DNA from: Bradyrhizobium sp. AZCC 2262
GTDB lineage: Bacteria; Pseudomonadota; Alphaproteobacteria; Rhizobiales; Xanthobacteraceae
Direction of reading: 5' to 3'
Length of the DNA: 64,000 nt
Assembly (NCBI RefSeq): GCF_036924535.1
Contig: NZ_JAZHRT010000001.1
Location: 7,874,001-7,938,000 of the forward strand
Shown: positions 9,506-18,892 of the stretch, piece by piece
Numbering within the stretch: position 1 is the first letter of the stretch
Layout of the letters: each line of letters begins with the position of its first letter
Made by a program: the position numbers and the translations under genes
Notes under the pieces: model-generated
Seen by the model: the letters and a program-made list of their open reading frames with translations, nothing else
Told to the model about the DNA's origin: nothing
Databases searched by the model: none

Positions 9506-10384
9506 CTAATGCGCCATCGCCGCGATCGCGTCAGCGATCGCAATCGTCCGTCGGGCCATATCGGCATGCAGCCGCTCCACCATCCGCCCGTCGAGCTGAA
9601 TCGCCCCGCGGGAGGCGTTTTCCGGCTTCTCGAACGCCGCGATGATCTTGCGCGCTTCAGCCACCTCTTCCGCCGGCGGCGTGAAGATGACGTTGCAGGC
9701 CTCGATATGGCTCGGATGGATCAGCGTCTTGCCGTCGAAGCCGAGATCGCGCCCCTGCGCGCATTCGGTCGCAAAGCCGTCGATATTGCTGATGTCGCTG
9801 TAGGGGCCGTCGAGAATTTCCAGCCCGTGCGCGCGCGTCGCCAGGATGCAGTGCGTGATCATCGGGATCATCGCCGCGCGGCCCGGCTGCATGCGGATCC
9901 GCGTCTCCCGCGAGATATCATTGGGCCCGAACACGAAGCCGGCGAGCCGGGTTTCTGAATCCCTGGATGCCGCCGCCAGCTTGTCCGCATCGAGCACGGC
10001 GCGCGCGGTTTCGATCATGGCCCAGACCCGGATCGACATGTCGGCATTGATGTCGCTCAGGCGGTTCGCAATGGCGCTGAGATCGGCCACGGTCGAAATC
10101 TTGGGAACCAGGATGCCGTCGGGCCGCGCCCTGCCGGCCATGGTGACGTCGTCGACCCACCAGGGCGTATCGAGGCTGTTGACGCGGATCAGCACCTCGC
10201 GTTTGCCGAACCCGCCGGCCGCAATGGCCTTGGCGATCTGGTCGCGCGCCATCGCCTTGGCGTCCGGCGCCACCGAATCCTCGAGGTCGAGAATGATGCC
10301 GTCAGCGGGCAGGCTGCGTGCCTTTTCCAGCGCCCGCGCGTTCGACCCCGGCATGAACAACAGGCTGCGGCGCGGACGGATCAT
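9506..10384 (-). CDS. HpcH/HpaI aldolase, CitE-like CoA-ester lyase
   Basis: 292 residues. RRSLLFMPGSNARALEKA and ADGIILDLEDSVAPDAK are the CoA and Mg-binding signatures of the citrate lyase beta / malyl-CoA lyase family; GFVFGPNDIS and GKTLIHPSHIEACN are later family blocks. Likely acts on malyl-, methylmalyl- or citramalyl-CoA; the exact substrate is not decidable. ATG 10384 matches the family start and has GAGGA upstream. Divergent from the carbonic anhydrase. Confidence 0.85.
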   Translation of the reverse strand: MIRPRRSLLFMPGSNARALEKARSLPADGIILDLEDSVAPDAKAMARDQIAKAIAAGGFGKREVLIRVNSLDTPWWVDDVTMAGRARPDGILVPKISTVADLSAIANRLSDINADMSIRVWAMIETARAVLDADKLAAASRDSETRLAGFVFGPNDISRETRIRMQPGRAAMIPMITHCILATRAHGLEILDGPYSDISNIDGFATECAQGRDLGFDGKTLIHPSHIEACNVIFTPPAEEVAEARKIIAAFEKPENASRGAIQLDGRMVERLHADMARRTIAIADAIAAMAH

Positions 10385-10501
10385 GGGCTGGTTCCTCTGG
10401 AGGCTTCGAACCCCACGCCCTAACATTTCAAACCGGGGTCCGAAAGCCTTGTTCCCGTCACCGGTCTATGGTTAGGCATGGCCCGATACGGACAGGATAC
10501 C

Positions 10502-11155
10502 ATGGCTTCATTCCCGCAACGTCTGCTCGACGGCTACCGGGCCTTCACTTCGCAGCGGCTGCCGACCGAACAGTCGCGCTACCGGGAACTTTCCGAACGC
10601 GGCCAGTCGCCCGCCGCGATGGTGATCGGCTGCTGCGATTCCCGCGTCTCGCCGGAAGTGATTTTCGACGCCGGCCCGGGTGAACTCTTCGTGGTCCGCA
10701 ACGTCGCCAACCTGGTGCCGGTTTTCCAGCCGGACGGCGGCGCCCATGGCGTCTCCGCGGCGCTGGAATACGCGGTGCAGGTGCTGCGCATAAAGCACAT
10801 CGTGGTGCTCGGCCACGCGCAATGCGGCGGCATCCGCGCCTTCATCGACGATATCGATCCGCTGTCGCCGGGCGATTTCATCGGCCGCTGGATGGCGATG
10901 TTCATCAAGCCGGGCGAAAAGGTCAGCCAGCGCGAACGCGAGACCCGGCAGGATTTCACCACGCGGATCGAGAAAGCCGCGGTGTTTCGCTCGCTCGAAA
11001 ACCTGATGACGTTTCCGTTCGTGCGCAGCCGCGTCGAGCGCGGCGAGATGGAATTGCACGGCGCCTATTTCGGCGTCGCCGAAGGCTCGCTGTTCGTGCT
11101 CGACCCGGAAGCGAAGGAATTTCGCAGCGTCAGGGAAGCGCAGGACCTTTCCTGA
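10502..11155 (+). CDS. Beta-class carbonic anhydrase
   Basis: 217 residues from ATG 10502. Zinc ligands and dyad are present: Cys44-x-Asp46-x-Arg48 in VIGCCDSRVSPE and the His/Cys pair in VLGHAQCGGIRAF. Interconverts CO2 and bicarbonate in the cytosol. An in-frame start at 10478 exists, but 10502 follows GGACAGGA and matches the family N-terminus. Length is typical. Confidence 0.93.
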   Translation: MASFPQRLLDGYRAFTSQRLPTEQSRYRELSERGQSPAAMVIGCCDSRVSPEVIFDAGPGELFVVRNVANLVPVFQPDGGAHGVSAALEYAVQVLRIKHIVVLGHAQCGGIRAFIDDIDPLSPGDFIGRWMAMFIKPGEKVSQRERETRQDFTTRIEKAAVFRSLENLMTFPFVRSRVERGEMELHGAYFGVAEGSLFVLDPEAKEFRSVREAQDLS

Positions 11156-11170
11156 CCGCGTCGAAGCGGG

Positions 11171-13297
11171 TCAGAAGCCGTGCAGATCGGTCACCTCTTC
11201 CAGCACGCGGCCCCTGATCCGCCGGATCGCGCGATTGACGGCGTCCAAATTGTTATCGAATGACCCGTGACTGGCGTCGATCGTTTCGTCCTTGTCCTTT
11301 TCGCGACGGATCGGCACTTCAGTTTCGGTGATCGTGGTATCGAGTGAGACGCCGGTTTCTCGCCACGCATCAACGATCTTCTGATAGCCTTCCATAAAGG
11401 TGTCGTCCTGATCGGGCTCTTTGGACCACACCTTCTGAAGCCCCAGCACCGGTGTCTTGTGCTCCGGCTCGAGCGCCCGGGAGACAAGGTAGAGCAGCGA
11501 CTTGGAATACAGAACCGGCACGCATGGGTCGCTCTTTTCATTGTCGTCGCTAAGCACTTCGATATAGGTCGTCTTCGGATCGGCTACCTTGTTGGCAAAG
11601 GCTGCTCCGTATTTGGCCGTCGCAAAAGCCACCGTGCACGCAGGCGCCCAGAGCTGGATCGAGCTTGCCTTCAGGTCCTGCGCCTTCATTGCCGAAAGGA
11701 AATTGCCATGCATGATCGCGCCGGCCGAATGCCCGATGAGGTGGATTTCAGGCCTTTCGTCGCGAGTCAGGTCGCCGATGGCCGCCTTCAGCTCTTTTGC
11801 AGCCGTCATCAATCCGCCGCCCGGCTTGCTGGCGCCGTCCGCCCGGAACTTCATGTTTTCCCAGATCGCCTTGATTCCGGCGTCGCGGGCAAATACTTCA
11901 AATGCGCGATCTTTGACCTCGTTGATCTTGCTCCTCAACCAGCTCCGCTCTGCGGCGGCGGGAACGCCGATCTTTTCCAGTGCGGTTTTGAGAATGTCAG
12001 CGGCGGATTCAAGCAAGCCGGACTGCCAAACCACAAAGATCGGCTTGATACGGTTCGCCTCGAACCACGGGCCGAGAACGCGCGCGCGGTCGATGCCATC
12101 CGCACGGCTGTTCAATCCGCCATGATCGTAAATGGCCACCTGCGAAAATCCGTCGCGTGCCGCCGAGGCGATGCAGTCGCGCACCACCAGGCGAACGGCA
12201 TCATCCCCGGAATTGGCCGCTACGTGCTCGCGCTCGGCGGCGCCGTTGTGACCGATAAAAATGATGTGCCCGGCTTCCTCGCCGTTGATCCATGGCGAGA
12301 CCGTGCTGAGATCGCGGGCAACCTTGGTACGCAACATTGACCGTGCGCGCAGCCGCTCATCAAGCGACGTTTCCGTGCGCATCTGCGGGCTGCCAAACGT
12401 CTGTTTGTCTTGCTCCTTGGCCTTGGTCCGGCCCTTGATCGCCGGGAAGGCCACCCGCATCGGGGCCCCAAGCGCCAGCGTCCAGGCATCCGTGCCGTAG
12501 CGTGTCCAATCCTGGTATGGCAGCAGGCCGAACCCATGAAAGCCCCAGTCGGGACCCCAGGAATTCTGGACGATGAATCCGAACTCAGTATATCCGACGA
12601 GCGCAAAGGCGTGGCCACCAACGTCGTCAGGGTCTTTTGGCGGCTCGATCAGTGCGTCCTCGAGCACTTTGCGATTGTTCTTGACGCGATTCCAGCCGTC
12701 ATGCACGTCAGCGGAAACGTAAATCGCATGCGTCTCGAAGATCGCAGACTGCATGTCGACGATGGATTTTCCGTCAACACGATAGTAAGCGCCAAGCGGT
12801 GTTTGCGGCGCGTTGACGTCCCAGCCGTCGAGTGCCGTTCCAGGCTTGCCGCGCTTTCCGAAATTAGGCCACAAGCTCTCGGAACAGACGCCATGCTTGT
12901 GAAAGCCCTTCATGGCGCCGCGGCAGCTTGAGCCCTCGTAATCGTCTCCCTTCCATTCGTCGTAGAGACGGGCGTTCTGGTAGAGCATTCGCGCGCTGAT
13001 GCGTTCGATCTGCGTCGGCTTCTTGCCGCTTTCCATCGCCTGCTGGTTTGCCAGCTCCCAACGGAGATAATTCACCACCCCGGCCAGACCGAAGCCGGTG
13101 CAGGAGCCTTCTTGCCCCTGGTTCAGTACCATCTGGCCCGCGCGGTAAATCGGAAACCAGTCGGCGATCAGTTGGTCGGATGGATATTTGTCCGGCAGGC
13201 TGACAAGCCGCGCCCGGTAAGGCAGGTCTCGAAAGTCGATACGGTCAGGCCGGGCATCGAATTTGCGCGTGCCGCCGAAAAGGATTTTGGTAGGCAT
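11171..13297 (-). CDS. Papain-like (C1) protease fused to an alpha/beta hydrolase
   Basis: 708 residues from ATG 13297, with a strong GGAGGT site. Residues about 20-300 read as a papain-fold protease: Cys66 in NQGQEGSCTGFG, His229 in VGGHAFALVGYTE and Asn245 in IVQNSWGPDWGFHGFG; the His-to-Asn spacing of 16 is that of papain. After a linker rich in charged residues (about 310-370), residues about 380-640 form a second hydrolase-like domain with nucleophile Ser524 in HLIGHSAGAIMH. No signal peptide or pro-domain, so probably cytoplasmic or exported by a non-Sec route. Monocistronic. Codon use seems richer in A/T than neighbours, hinting at acquisition. Function unknown. Confidence 0.8.
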   Translation of the reverse strand: MPTKILFGGTRKFDARPDRIDFRDLPYRARLVSLPDKYPSDQLIADWFPIYRAGQMVLNQGQEGSCTGFGLAGVVNYLRWELANQQAMESGKKPTQIERISARMLYQNARLYDEWKGDDYEGSSCRGAMKGFHKHGVCSESLWPNFGKRGKPGTALDGWDVNAPQTPLGAYYRVDGKSIVDMQSAIFETHAIYVSADVHDGWNRVKNNRKVLEDALIEPPKDPDDVGGHAFALVGYTEFGFIVQNSWGPDWGFHGFGLLPYQDWTRYGTDAWTLALGAPMRVAFPAIKGRTKAKEQDKQTFGSPQMRTETSLDERLRARSMLRTKVARDLSTVSPWINGEEAGHIIFIGHNGAAEREHVAANSGDDAVRLVVRDCIASAARDGFSQVAIYDHGGLNSRADGIDRARVLGPWFEANRIKPIFVVWQSGLLESAADILKTALEKIGVPAAAERSWLRSKINEVKDRAFEVFARDAGIKAIWENMKFRADGASKPGGGLMTAAKELKAAIGDLTRDERPEIHLIGHSAGAIMHGNFLSAMKAQDLKASSIQLWAPACTVAFATAKYGAAFANKVADPKTTYIEVLSDDNEKSDPCVPVLYSKSLLYLVSRALEPEHKTPVLGLQKVWSKEPDQDDTFMEGYQKIVDAWRETGVSLDTTITETEVPIRREKDKDETIDASHGSFDNNLDAVNRAIRRIRGRVLEEVTDLHGF

Positions 13298-13525
13298 GGG
13301 ACCTCCAAAAAAAATTGTGTGCTGCAGCCAGACGCCGAAACGGCGCTGCCGTGTGGCAGCAATGCTGAAATACCTGTAATTGTGGCGCACACTTCCTAGG
13401 GTTGCAACATTTGTTTTCATCACCACCCTGGCGGACCGGGACGTGCGCGAACGCAGCCGGAAACAAGCGGTATGGTTCGGTTGGGGAAAGAGGCCGGAAC
13501 GCCGAACAAGCAGACCCGGTGTCCG

Positions 13526-14080
13526 CTATTCCCCGCCGTGGTCGCCACCGCTCCAGCGGTCGGATATCGCCAGCATGAAGGCCGAGACCACGAACACCAG
13601 ATGCACGCCGACCAGCCAGGCAAGCTTGGCCGGATCGAAGGCGGTGTCGATGTTCATGAAGGCCTTCAGCACCTGGATCGCCGAGATCGCGACGATCGAG
13701 GCCATCAGTTTTTGCTTGAGCCCGCCGAAATGGATTTTAGTCATCCATTCCGGCCAGTCCGGATGGCCGCCCGGATCGATCTTGGAGACGAAATTCTCGT
13801 AACCGGAAAACACCACGATCAGGATCAGATTGCCGGTCAGCGAGAGGTCGATCAGCGCCAGCACGCCGAGGATGATGTCGGATTCCTTGGAGCCCGGTGC
13901 GTGGACGATGAATTCCCAGAGCACCGCGCAGAATTTGAACAGCAGCACCGCGAGGCTGACGACGAGGCCGAAATAAAACGGCGCCATCAGCCACCGGCTG
14001 TTGAACAGCAGGCTCTCGAAGCCACGCTCGACGCGCTTCGCTGTCGGATTGGGCCGATAGGAAGCCGGTTGTTCCGTCAT
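13526..14080 (-). CDS. UPF0114 (YqhA) family membrane protein
   Basis: 184 residues; RVERGFESLLFNSRWLMAPF and SLTGNLILIVVFSGYENFVSKID are diagnostic of the UPF0114/YqhA inner-membrane family. Three or four hydrophobic helices (about 32-55, 75-97, 125-142, 152-170). Function unknown. It starts 29 bases after the asd stop on the same strand, so it is likely co-transcribed with asd. Confidence 0.9.
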   Translation of the reverse strand: MTEQPASYRPNPTAKRVERGFESLLFNSRWLMAPFYFGLVVSLAVLLFKFCAVLWEFIVHAPGSKESDIILGVLALIDLSLTGNLILIVVFSGYENFVSKIDPGGHPDWPEWMTKIHFGGLKQKLMASIVAISAIQVLKAFMNIDTAFDPAKLAWLVGVHLVFVVSAFMLAISDRWSGGDHGGE

Positions 14081-14109
14081 TGCGATTGCGGCTCCCCGAC
14101 GCCCTTAAC

Positions 14110-15144
14110 TCACGCCGCCTGCTTCTTGGCGGTGATCAGCTTGCGGTTGATCAGGCATTCGGCGATCTGGATGGCGTTGAGCGCAGCACCCTTGCGCAGA
14201 TTGTCCGACACGCACCACAGCTGCAGGCCGTTCTCGACGGTGTTGTCCTCGCGGATCCGGCTGATATAGGTGGCGTCTTCGCCTGCCGCCTCATACGGCG
14301 TGACGTAGCCGCCGGGCTCGTGCTTGTCGATCACGAGGCAACCCGGCGCATTGCGCAGGATGTTGCGCGCCTCATCGGCCGTGATCGGGTTCTCGAACTC
14401 GATATTGACGGCTTCGGAATGGCCGACGAACACCGGCACGCGCACGCAGGTGGCGGTCAGCCTGATTTTGGGATCGAGAATCTTCTTGGTCTCCATCATC
14501 ATCTTCCACTCTTCCTTGGTGTAGCCGTCCTCCATGAACACATCGATGTGCGGGATGACGTTGAAGGCGATGCGCTTGGGGAATTTCTTGTTGATCAGCT
14601 CGCTGTTGGTGTAGACGGCCTTGGTCTGCGAAAACAATTCGTCCATCGCGTCCTTGCCGGCGCCGGACACCGATTGATAGGTCGCGACCACCACGCGCTT
14701 GATGCTCGCCTTGTCATGCAGCGGCTTCAGCGCGACCACGAGCTGCGCGGTCGAGCAGTTCGGGTTGGCGATGATGTTCTTCTTGGTGAAACCCGCGACC
14801 GCATCCGCATTGACCTCGGGCACGATCAGCGGCACGTCCGGATCCATCCGCCAGGCCGACGAATTGTCGATTACGACAGCGCCGGCGGCGCCGATCTTCG
14901 GCGACCATTCCTTCGATACCGAGCCGCCGGCCGACATCAGGCAGATGTCGACGTCGGAAAAATCATAGTGCTCGAGCGCTTTGACCTTCAGGGTGCGGTC
15001 GCCATAGGACACTTCGACGCCGACGCTGCGGCGCGAGGCCAACACCACGACCTCGTCGGCCGGGAATTTGCGCTCGTCGAGAATGTTGAGCATTTCGCGC
15101 CCGACATTGCCGGTCGCACCGACGACAGCGACTTTGTAACCCAT
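14110..15144 (-). CDS. asd: Aspartate-semialdehyde dehydrogenase
   Basis: 344 residues. Converts aspartyl phosphate to aspartate semialdehyde with NADPH, feeding lysine/diaminopimelate, threonine and methionine synthesis. N-terminal VAVVGATGNVGREML is the Rossmann loop, NPNCSTAQLVVAL holds the catalytic Cys, and the later segment around CVRVPVFVGHSEAVNIEFE supplies the active-site His. ATG 15144 has CGGAGAG upstream. leuB lies 2.4 kb away on the same strand. Confidence 0.97.
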   Translation of the reverse strand: MGYKVAVVGATGNVGREMLNILDERKFPADEVVVLASRRSVGVEVSYGDRTLKVKALEHYDFSDVDICLMSAGGSVSKEWSPKIGAAGAVVIDNSSAWRMDPDVPLIVPEVNADAVAGFTKKNIIANPNCSTAQLVVALKPLHDKASIKRVVVATYQSVSGAGKDAMDELFSQTKAVYTNSELINKKFPKRIAFNVIPHIDVFMEDGYTKEEWKMMMETKKILDPKIRLTATCVRVPVFVGHSEAVNIEFENPITADEARNILRNAPGCLVIDKHEPGGYVTPYEAAGEDATYISRIREDNTVENGLQLWCVSDNLRKGAALNAIQIAECLINRKLITAKKQAA

Positions 15145-15230
15145 CGTTCACTCTCCGAGGAAAAATGCCGCCCCGCCGCGTCAAGCGGAAAGGGAGAAGG
15201 CAGCGCTTCTATGCGAGAAACGCCCTTATA

Positions 15231-15275
15231 GCGTTTTCGAGCGAAGTGGATACCGGTTCGCGTGAAGAAAACGCG
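15231..15275. repeat. Single palindromic repeat unit
   Basis: Bounded by GCGTTTTC and GAAAACGC, with core AAGTGGATACCGGTT, the same core as the units at 2231-2344 and 62735-62928. Confidence 0.8.
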
Positions 15276-15323
15276 TCAAAACAACAATCTGACCAACGTT
15301 TGACGGCTGTGTTTGGGCGCTTG

Positions 15324-16127
15324 ATGCATTCATTTCCGGCCAGAACGGCCAACTCCTACTATACGCTGACAATCCGGCCGGCGCTGGCAAGCTTCGTGGA
15401 CGAGGTCTGCGGCACGCTGGCGCGGCTCTGCGCCTATCTGATGACGCTGGCACTCATGGCCATTTGCGGTATCGCGCTATGGGAGCATTTGCCCGACGTT
15501 ACGGCGACGGAGACGTCGCCCAAAGTCTGGAGCCAGACCGGACGCATCGCGCCCGCATTCGCGGTAAGCCAGCTCATTTTCCCAGGTAAAACAGAAGTTT
15601 ACGAAGTTTTTCGGCACCCCGAGGGCGGCCGCAAGGATGTGTTCCGCTGGAGCGGCATCGGTGGCACGCCGGTCGCCGAACTCGAAATCTATCGTCCAGG
15701 TGAAGAAATCGATCAGGTCGGCTCGGCCGCCGGCTACCTTGCCGCCAGGATGGACCCGGCTGGCCCGCGCGAACTGGAAGCAGCAGGAATCATCGACAGC
15801 AAGTTCGGCGCCGTCACCCTGTTTCGCCGGGTCGGCGGCACGGAGCCCGCCCGCTCCTGCCTCCGATTTTATAGGCATGTCGATGAGCCGAAATTCCGTC
15901 TCTCCGGCTGGTCATGCCTGGGCGAGGATTTGCCGGCCCGCCGGACCGCGATCGGCTGCGTGCTGAACCGGCTGATCCTGCTGACGGCCGGAAACGATAC
16001 AAAACTGGCGGAATTGTTCGCCCATGCCGAGGTCAGGCGTAGCGATTGCGCGACATCGGGCGCGCCGGCCTTGTCGGCGGATTGGGTGATGGGTGCCGAC
16101 AACCCGCATTTGCGCGGCACCTTGTAA
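15324..16127 (+). CDS. Hypothetical single-pass membrane protein
   Basis: 267 residues from ATG 15324; a longer frame from 15165 would translate through the palindromic repeat, so it is rejected. One N-terminal membrane helix (ARLCAYLMTLALMAICGIAL, about 31-52) and a periplasmic domain of about 200 residues with several Cys (SCLRFYRH, GWSCLGED, IGCVLNR, RSDCATSG). No family recognised. Confidence 0.65.
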   Translation: MHSFPARTANSYYTLTIRPALASFVDEVCGTLARLCAYLMTLALMAICGIALWEHLPDVTATETSPKVWSQTGRIAPAFAVSQLIFPGKTEVYEVFRHPEGGRKDVFRWSGIGGTPVAELEIYRPGEEIDQVGSAAGYLAARMDPAGPRELEAAGIIDSKFGAVTLFRRVGGTEPARSCLRFYRHVDEPKFRLSGWSCLGEDLPARRTAIGCVLNRLILLTAGNDTKLAELFAHAEVRRSDCATSGAPALSADWVMGADNPHLRGTL

Positions 16128-16345
16128 TCCGCCGTTGCCGGGGCCTGCTCCGTCGGCCCCTCACGATTGTGGCAACAAGCAGCCAAGACACTGGTTTTCA
16201 TGAAACTTTTTCGTTGCACGCCGCATTATTCCGGCCCGGTGTGGCGCAATTGACCTAGCGACGATGGTCCCGCCACGGCTACAATGCGCGCAACCAGATT
16301 TGGCGATCCGCCAGCCCGTCACGGGCGGACAATGACGAGGATGCA

Positions 16346-16732
16346 ATGACCCGAAAATTCCCCGCTGCGAGCAAGCTCGCGATGTTGCTTGCCGCGGCTG
16401 CCCTCGTCGCGCTCGGCTCGGCTTCCGCCAGCGCCCAGTCCAAGCCGAAATACGACAAGGACGGCCGTATCTATTACGGCGCGAACGGCCCCAACCGCTC
16501 CTATCAGCAGGGCCCGCACACCCGCGTTTACGTCACCACGCGCTCGTGGCTCGATGCCGGCACCGAAGTCTTGCCGGGCGACCGCAAGTTCCAGGACTAC
16601 GCCTTTCCGTCGCCGTTCGGGTACCCAACGTTCGCGCGCGAAAACCTGAACCGCCCGATCGACCGCCAGCCGCTTAACCCGCCGTCGGATATGGGTGGCT
16701 ATCCGCTGACCGTCCCGCTGCCGCCGTATTAA
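16346..16732 (+). CDS. Small secreted hypothetical protein
   Basis: 128 residues with signal peptide (SKLAMLLAAAALVALGSASASA, cleavage near AQS). Mature part is hydrophilic and rich in Tyr, Pro, Gly and Asn (PKYDKDGRIYYGANGPNRSY). No family recognised. It ends 14 bases before a strong bidirectional terminator. Confidence 0.7.
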   Translation: MTRKFPAASKLAMLLAAAALVALGSASASAQSKPKYDKDGRIYYGANGPNRSYQQGPHTRVYVTTRSWLDAGTEVLPGDRKFQDYAFPSPFGYPTFARENLNRPIDRQPLNPPSDMGGYPLTVPLPPY

Positions 16733-16750
16733 TCGGCATTCGCCAGATGA

Positions 16751-16782
16751 AAAGAATGCCCGGTCGAGACCGGGCATTCTTT
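16751..16782. terminator. Bidirectional terminator
   Basis: AAAGAATGCCCGGTC/GACCGGGCATTCTTT, a near-perfect stem between convergent genes ending at 16732 (+) and 16790 (-). Confidence 0.9.
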
Positions 16783-16789
16783 GTGGCCT

Positions 16790-17428
16790 TCAGCGAGCGA
16801 ACGCGGGATCGTAATGCTCGCAAAACTGCTCGATCGCCTCGGAGCGAAAATCGCCCAGGCGTTCGAAGATGATCTCATCCGGCCAGTCCCACCAGGCGAT
16901 GCGGCGCAGGCTTTCGGCGACAGAATCGGGAAAGCGCTTGCGGATCGGGCGCGCGGGGACGCCGACGACGATCGTATAGGGCGCCACGCTGCGGCTGACG
17001 ACCGCGCCCGCGGCAATCACCGCACCGTCGCCAACCGTCACGCCCGGCAGCAGGATGGCGGCATGGCCGATCCAGCAATCGTTGCCGACGATCACCCGGT
17101 CGCTGCGGCGCTCCGCAAAGAAATCGCGGTCCCGGGCGGCCGTCGGCTCGTAATATTCCGGGCAATAGGTGAAGCGATGCTGCGACGGCCGGCCCATCGG
17201 ATGGTTCGGCGCGCCGATCCGCACCGAATTCGCGATCGCCGTGAATTTTCCGATCACGGCGTCGGCGACCTCGCAATTCTCCCCGAGATAGGAGTAGTCG
17301 CCCAGCGAGGAATATTCGATGCGCGTGTTGTTTAGGACTTCGCAACGCCGGCCGATCTGCGCCTCGCGCAGCCGCACCGTTTCATGGACGATGGTTTCGG
17401 CGATCTTGGGTCGATGCGAGGCGTCCAT
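16790..17428 (-). CDS. Hexapeptide-repeat acyltransferase (phosphonate-type family)
   Basis: 212 residues with a left-handed beta-helix: LGDYSYLGENCEVADAVIGK, IGAPNHPMGRPSQHRFTY and VGNDCWIGHAAILLPGVTVG. The NHP...Q-H-FTY block matches the hexapeptide transferases often found in phosphonate (phn) clusters (TIGR03308-like). No phn gene is nearby, so the substrate is open. The insertion after the first coils and VVGVPARPIRKRF are typical. Starts ATG 17428. Confidence 0.8.
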   Translation of the reverse strand: MDASHRPKIAETIVHETVRLREAQIGRRCEVLNNTRIEYSSLGDYSYLGENCEVADAVIGKFTAIANSVRIGAPNHPMGRPSQHRFTYCPEYYEPTAARDRDFFAERRSDRVIVGNDCWIGHAAILLPGVTVGDGAVIAAGAVVSRSVAPYTIVVGVPARPIRKRFPDSVAESLRRIAWWDWPDEIIFERLGDFRSEAIEQFCEHYDPAFAR

Positions 17429-17459
17429 GAACCGGCTCCGATGATGTGGTCAGCGGCAT

Positions 17460-17548
17460 GTAGCCCGGATGGAGCGAAGCGCAATCCGGGGCCGATCTTG
17501 CAAACGGTTGGCTTTTCCCGGATTTCGCTTCGCTTCATCCGGGCTACG
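17460..17548. repeat. Palindromic repeat (GTAGCCCGGATG family)
   Basis: GTAGCCCGGATGGAGCGAAG at the left and its inverse CTTCGCTTCATCCGGGCTAC at the right. Further copies at 27727-27813 and 32212-32299. Confidence 0.85.
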
Positions 17549-17551
17549 ACT

Positions 17552-18664
17552 CTAGGCGTGCAGCTGCTGCAATTCCTTCAGGATCGCCTCGCCCATCTGC
17601 GTGGTTGAGGCGGCCGTCGTGCCCTCGGACTTGATATCCGCGGTGCGCAGACCGCTGGCGAGCACGGCCGCGATCGCCGCGTCGACCTTGTCGGCCAGCG
17701 CGCCCATGTCGAACGAATAGCGCAGCGCCATCCCGAACGAGGAGATCATCGCGATCGGATTGGCGAGGCCCTGGCCTGCGATGTCGGGCGCCGAGCCATG
17801 CACCGGCTCGAACAGCGAGCGGCGCTTCTTGGTCTTGGCGTCGACCTCGCCGAGCGAGGCCGAGGGCAGCATGCCGAGCGAGCCGGTCAGCATCGCCGCG
17901 ATATCGGACAGCATGTCGCCGAACAGATTGTCGGTCACGATGACGTCGAACTGCTTCGGCGCCTTCACCAGCATCATGCCGCCGGAATCGGCGAGCTGGT
18001 GCTCCAGCGTCACGTCCTTGTATTCGCGTCCATGCACCGCCGTCATGACCTCGTTCCAGAGCACGCCCGACTTCATGACGTTGCGCTTTTCCATCGAGGT
18101 CACCTTGTTGCGGCGCTTGCGCGCCAGATCGAACGCGACGCGGCCGATGCGCTCGATTTCATAGGTGTCGTAAACTTGCGTATCGATGGCGCGCTTCTGG
18201 CCGTTGCCGAGATCGGTGATCGTCTTCGGCTCGCCGAAATAGACGCCGCCGGTCAGTTCGCGCACGATCATGATGTCGAGGCCTTCGACCGCCTCGCGCT
18301 TCAGGCTGGAAGCATCCGCCAGCGCCGGGTAACAGACGGCGGGGCGCAAATTGGCGAACAGGCCGAGATCCTTGCGCAGGCGCAAAAGACCGGCCTCGGG
18401 CCGCACCTCATAGGGCACGCTGTCCCACTTCGGGCCGCCGACCGCGCCGAAGATGATGGCGTCCGCGGCCGTGGCCTTGGCCATGTCGCCTTCCGAGATC
18501 GACACCTTGTGCGCGTCATAGGCGGAACCGCCGACCAGACCCTGCTCGGTCTCGAATGACGCGATGCCCTGCTTGTTCAGCCAGTCGATCAGGCGCTGCA
18601 CCTCCCCCATCACTTCGGGGCCGATGCCGTCGCCGGGGAGAAGCAGCAGTTTATGGGTCGCCAT
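17552..18664 (-). CDS. leuB: 3-isopropylmalate dehydrogenase
   Basis: 370 residues. Oxidatively decarboxylates 3-isopropylmalate with NAD. N-terminal [19 protein letters not shown], the [13 protein letters not shown] substrate loop, [17 protein letters not shown] and [18 protein letters not shown] are all intact. ATG 18664; the RBS region has AGGTAACGACC. Completes the leucine set with leuC and leuD but is separately transcribed. Confidence 0.97.
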   Translation of the reverse strand: MATHKLLLLPGDGIGPEVMGEVQRLIDWLNKQGIASFETEQGLVGGSAYDAHKVSISEGDMAKATAADAIIFGAVGGPKWDSVPYEVRPEAGLLRLRKDLGLFANLRPAVCYPALADASSLKREAVEGLDIMIVRELTGGVYFGEPKTITDLGNGQKRAIDTQVYDTYEIERIGRVAFDLARKRRNKVTSMEKRNVMKSGVLWNEVMTAVHGREYKDVTLEHQLADSGGMMLVKAPKQFDVIVTDNLFGDMLSDIAAMLTGSLGMLPSASLGEVDAKTKKRRSLFEPVHGSAPDIAGQGLANPIAMISSFGMALRYSFDMGALADKVDAAIAAVLASGLRTADIKSEGTTAASTTQMGEAILKELQQLHA

Positions 18665-18691
18665 GGTCGTTACCTCGATACTGATGTTTGG

Positions 18692-18770
18692 TCGTCATTG
18701 CCGGGCTTGACCCGGCAATCCCGCTTTCTTCAAGAAAGATGGATGCCCGGGTCGAGCCCGGACATGACGA
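18692..18770. repeat. Palindromic repeat (CGTCATTGCCGGGCTTGACC family)
   Basis: CGTCATTGCCGGGCTTGACC at the left, inverted as GGTCGAGCCCGGACATGACG at the right; lies in the divergent leuB/EamA spacer. Confidence 0.8.
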
Positions 18771-18892
18771 GAAGGAAATGCGAGCCGAGTGCTAAAACGC
18801 CGGAGGCGGATTGGCAAGGCACCGCTGACAGGTCAAAAGGCTGGGAACGAGTAACCCGCTAGCCCCCTCAAGAAGGCAACAAGACGGACCTC

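Noticed and set aside
10431..10456. Minus-strand GGAAC-N16-GGTT before the CitE-like gene
   Set aside because: The -10 element reads GGTT, not CGTT, and a chance match is likely; not counted as an EcfG site.
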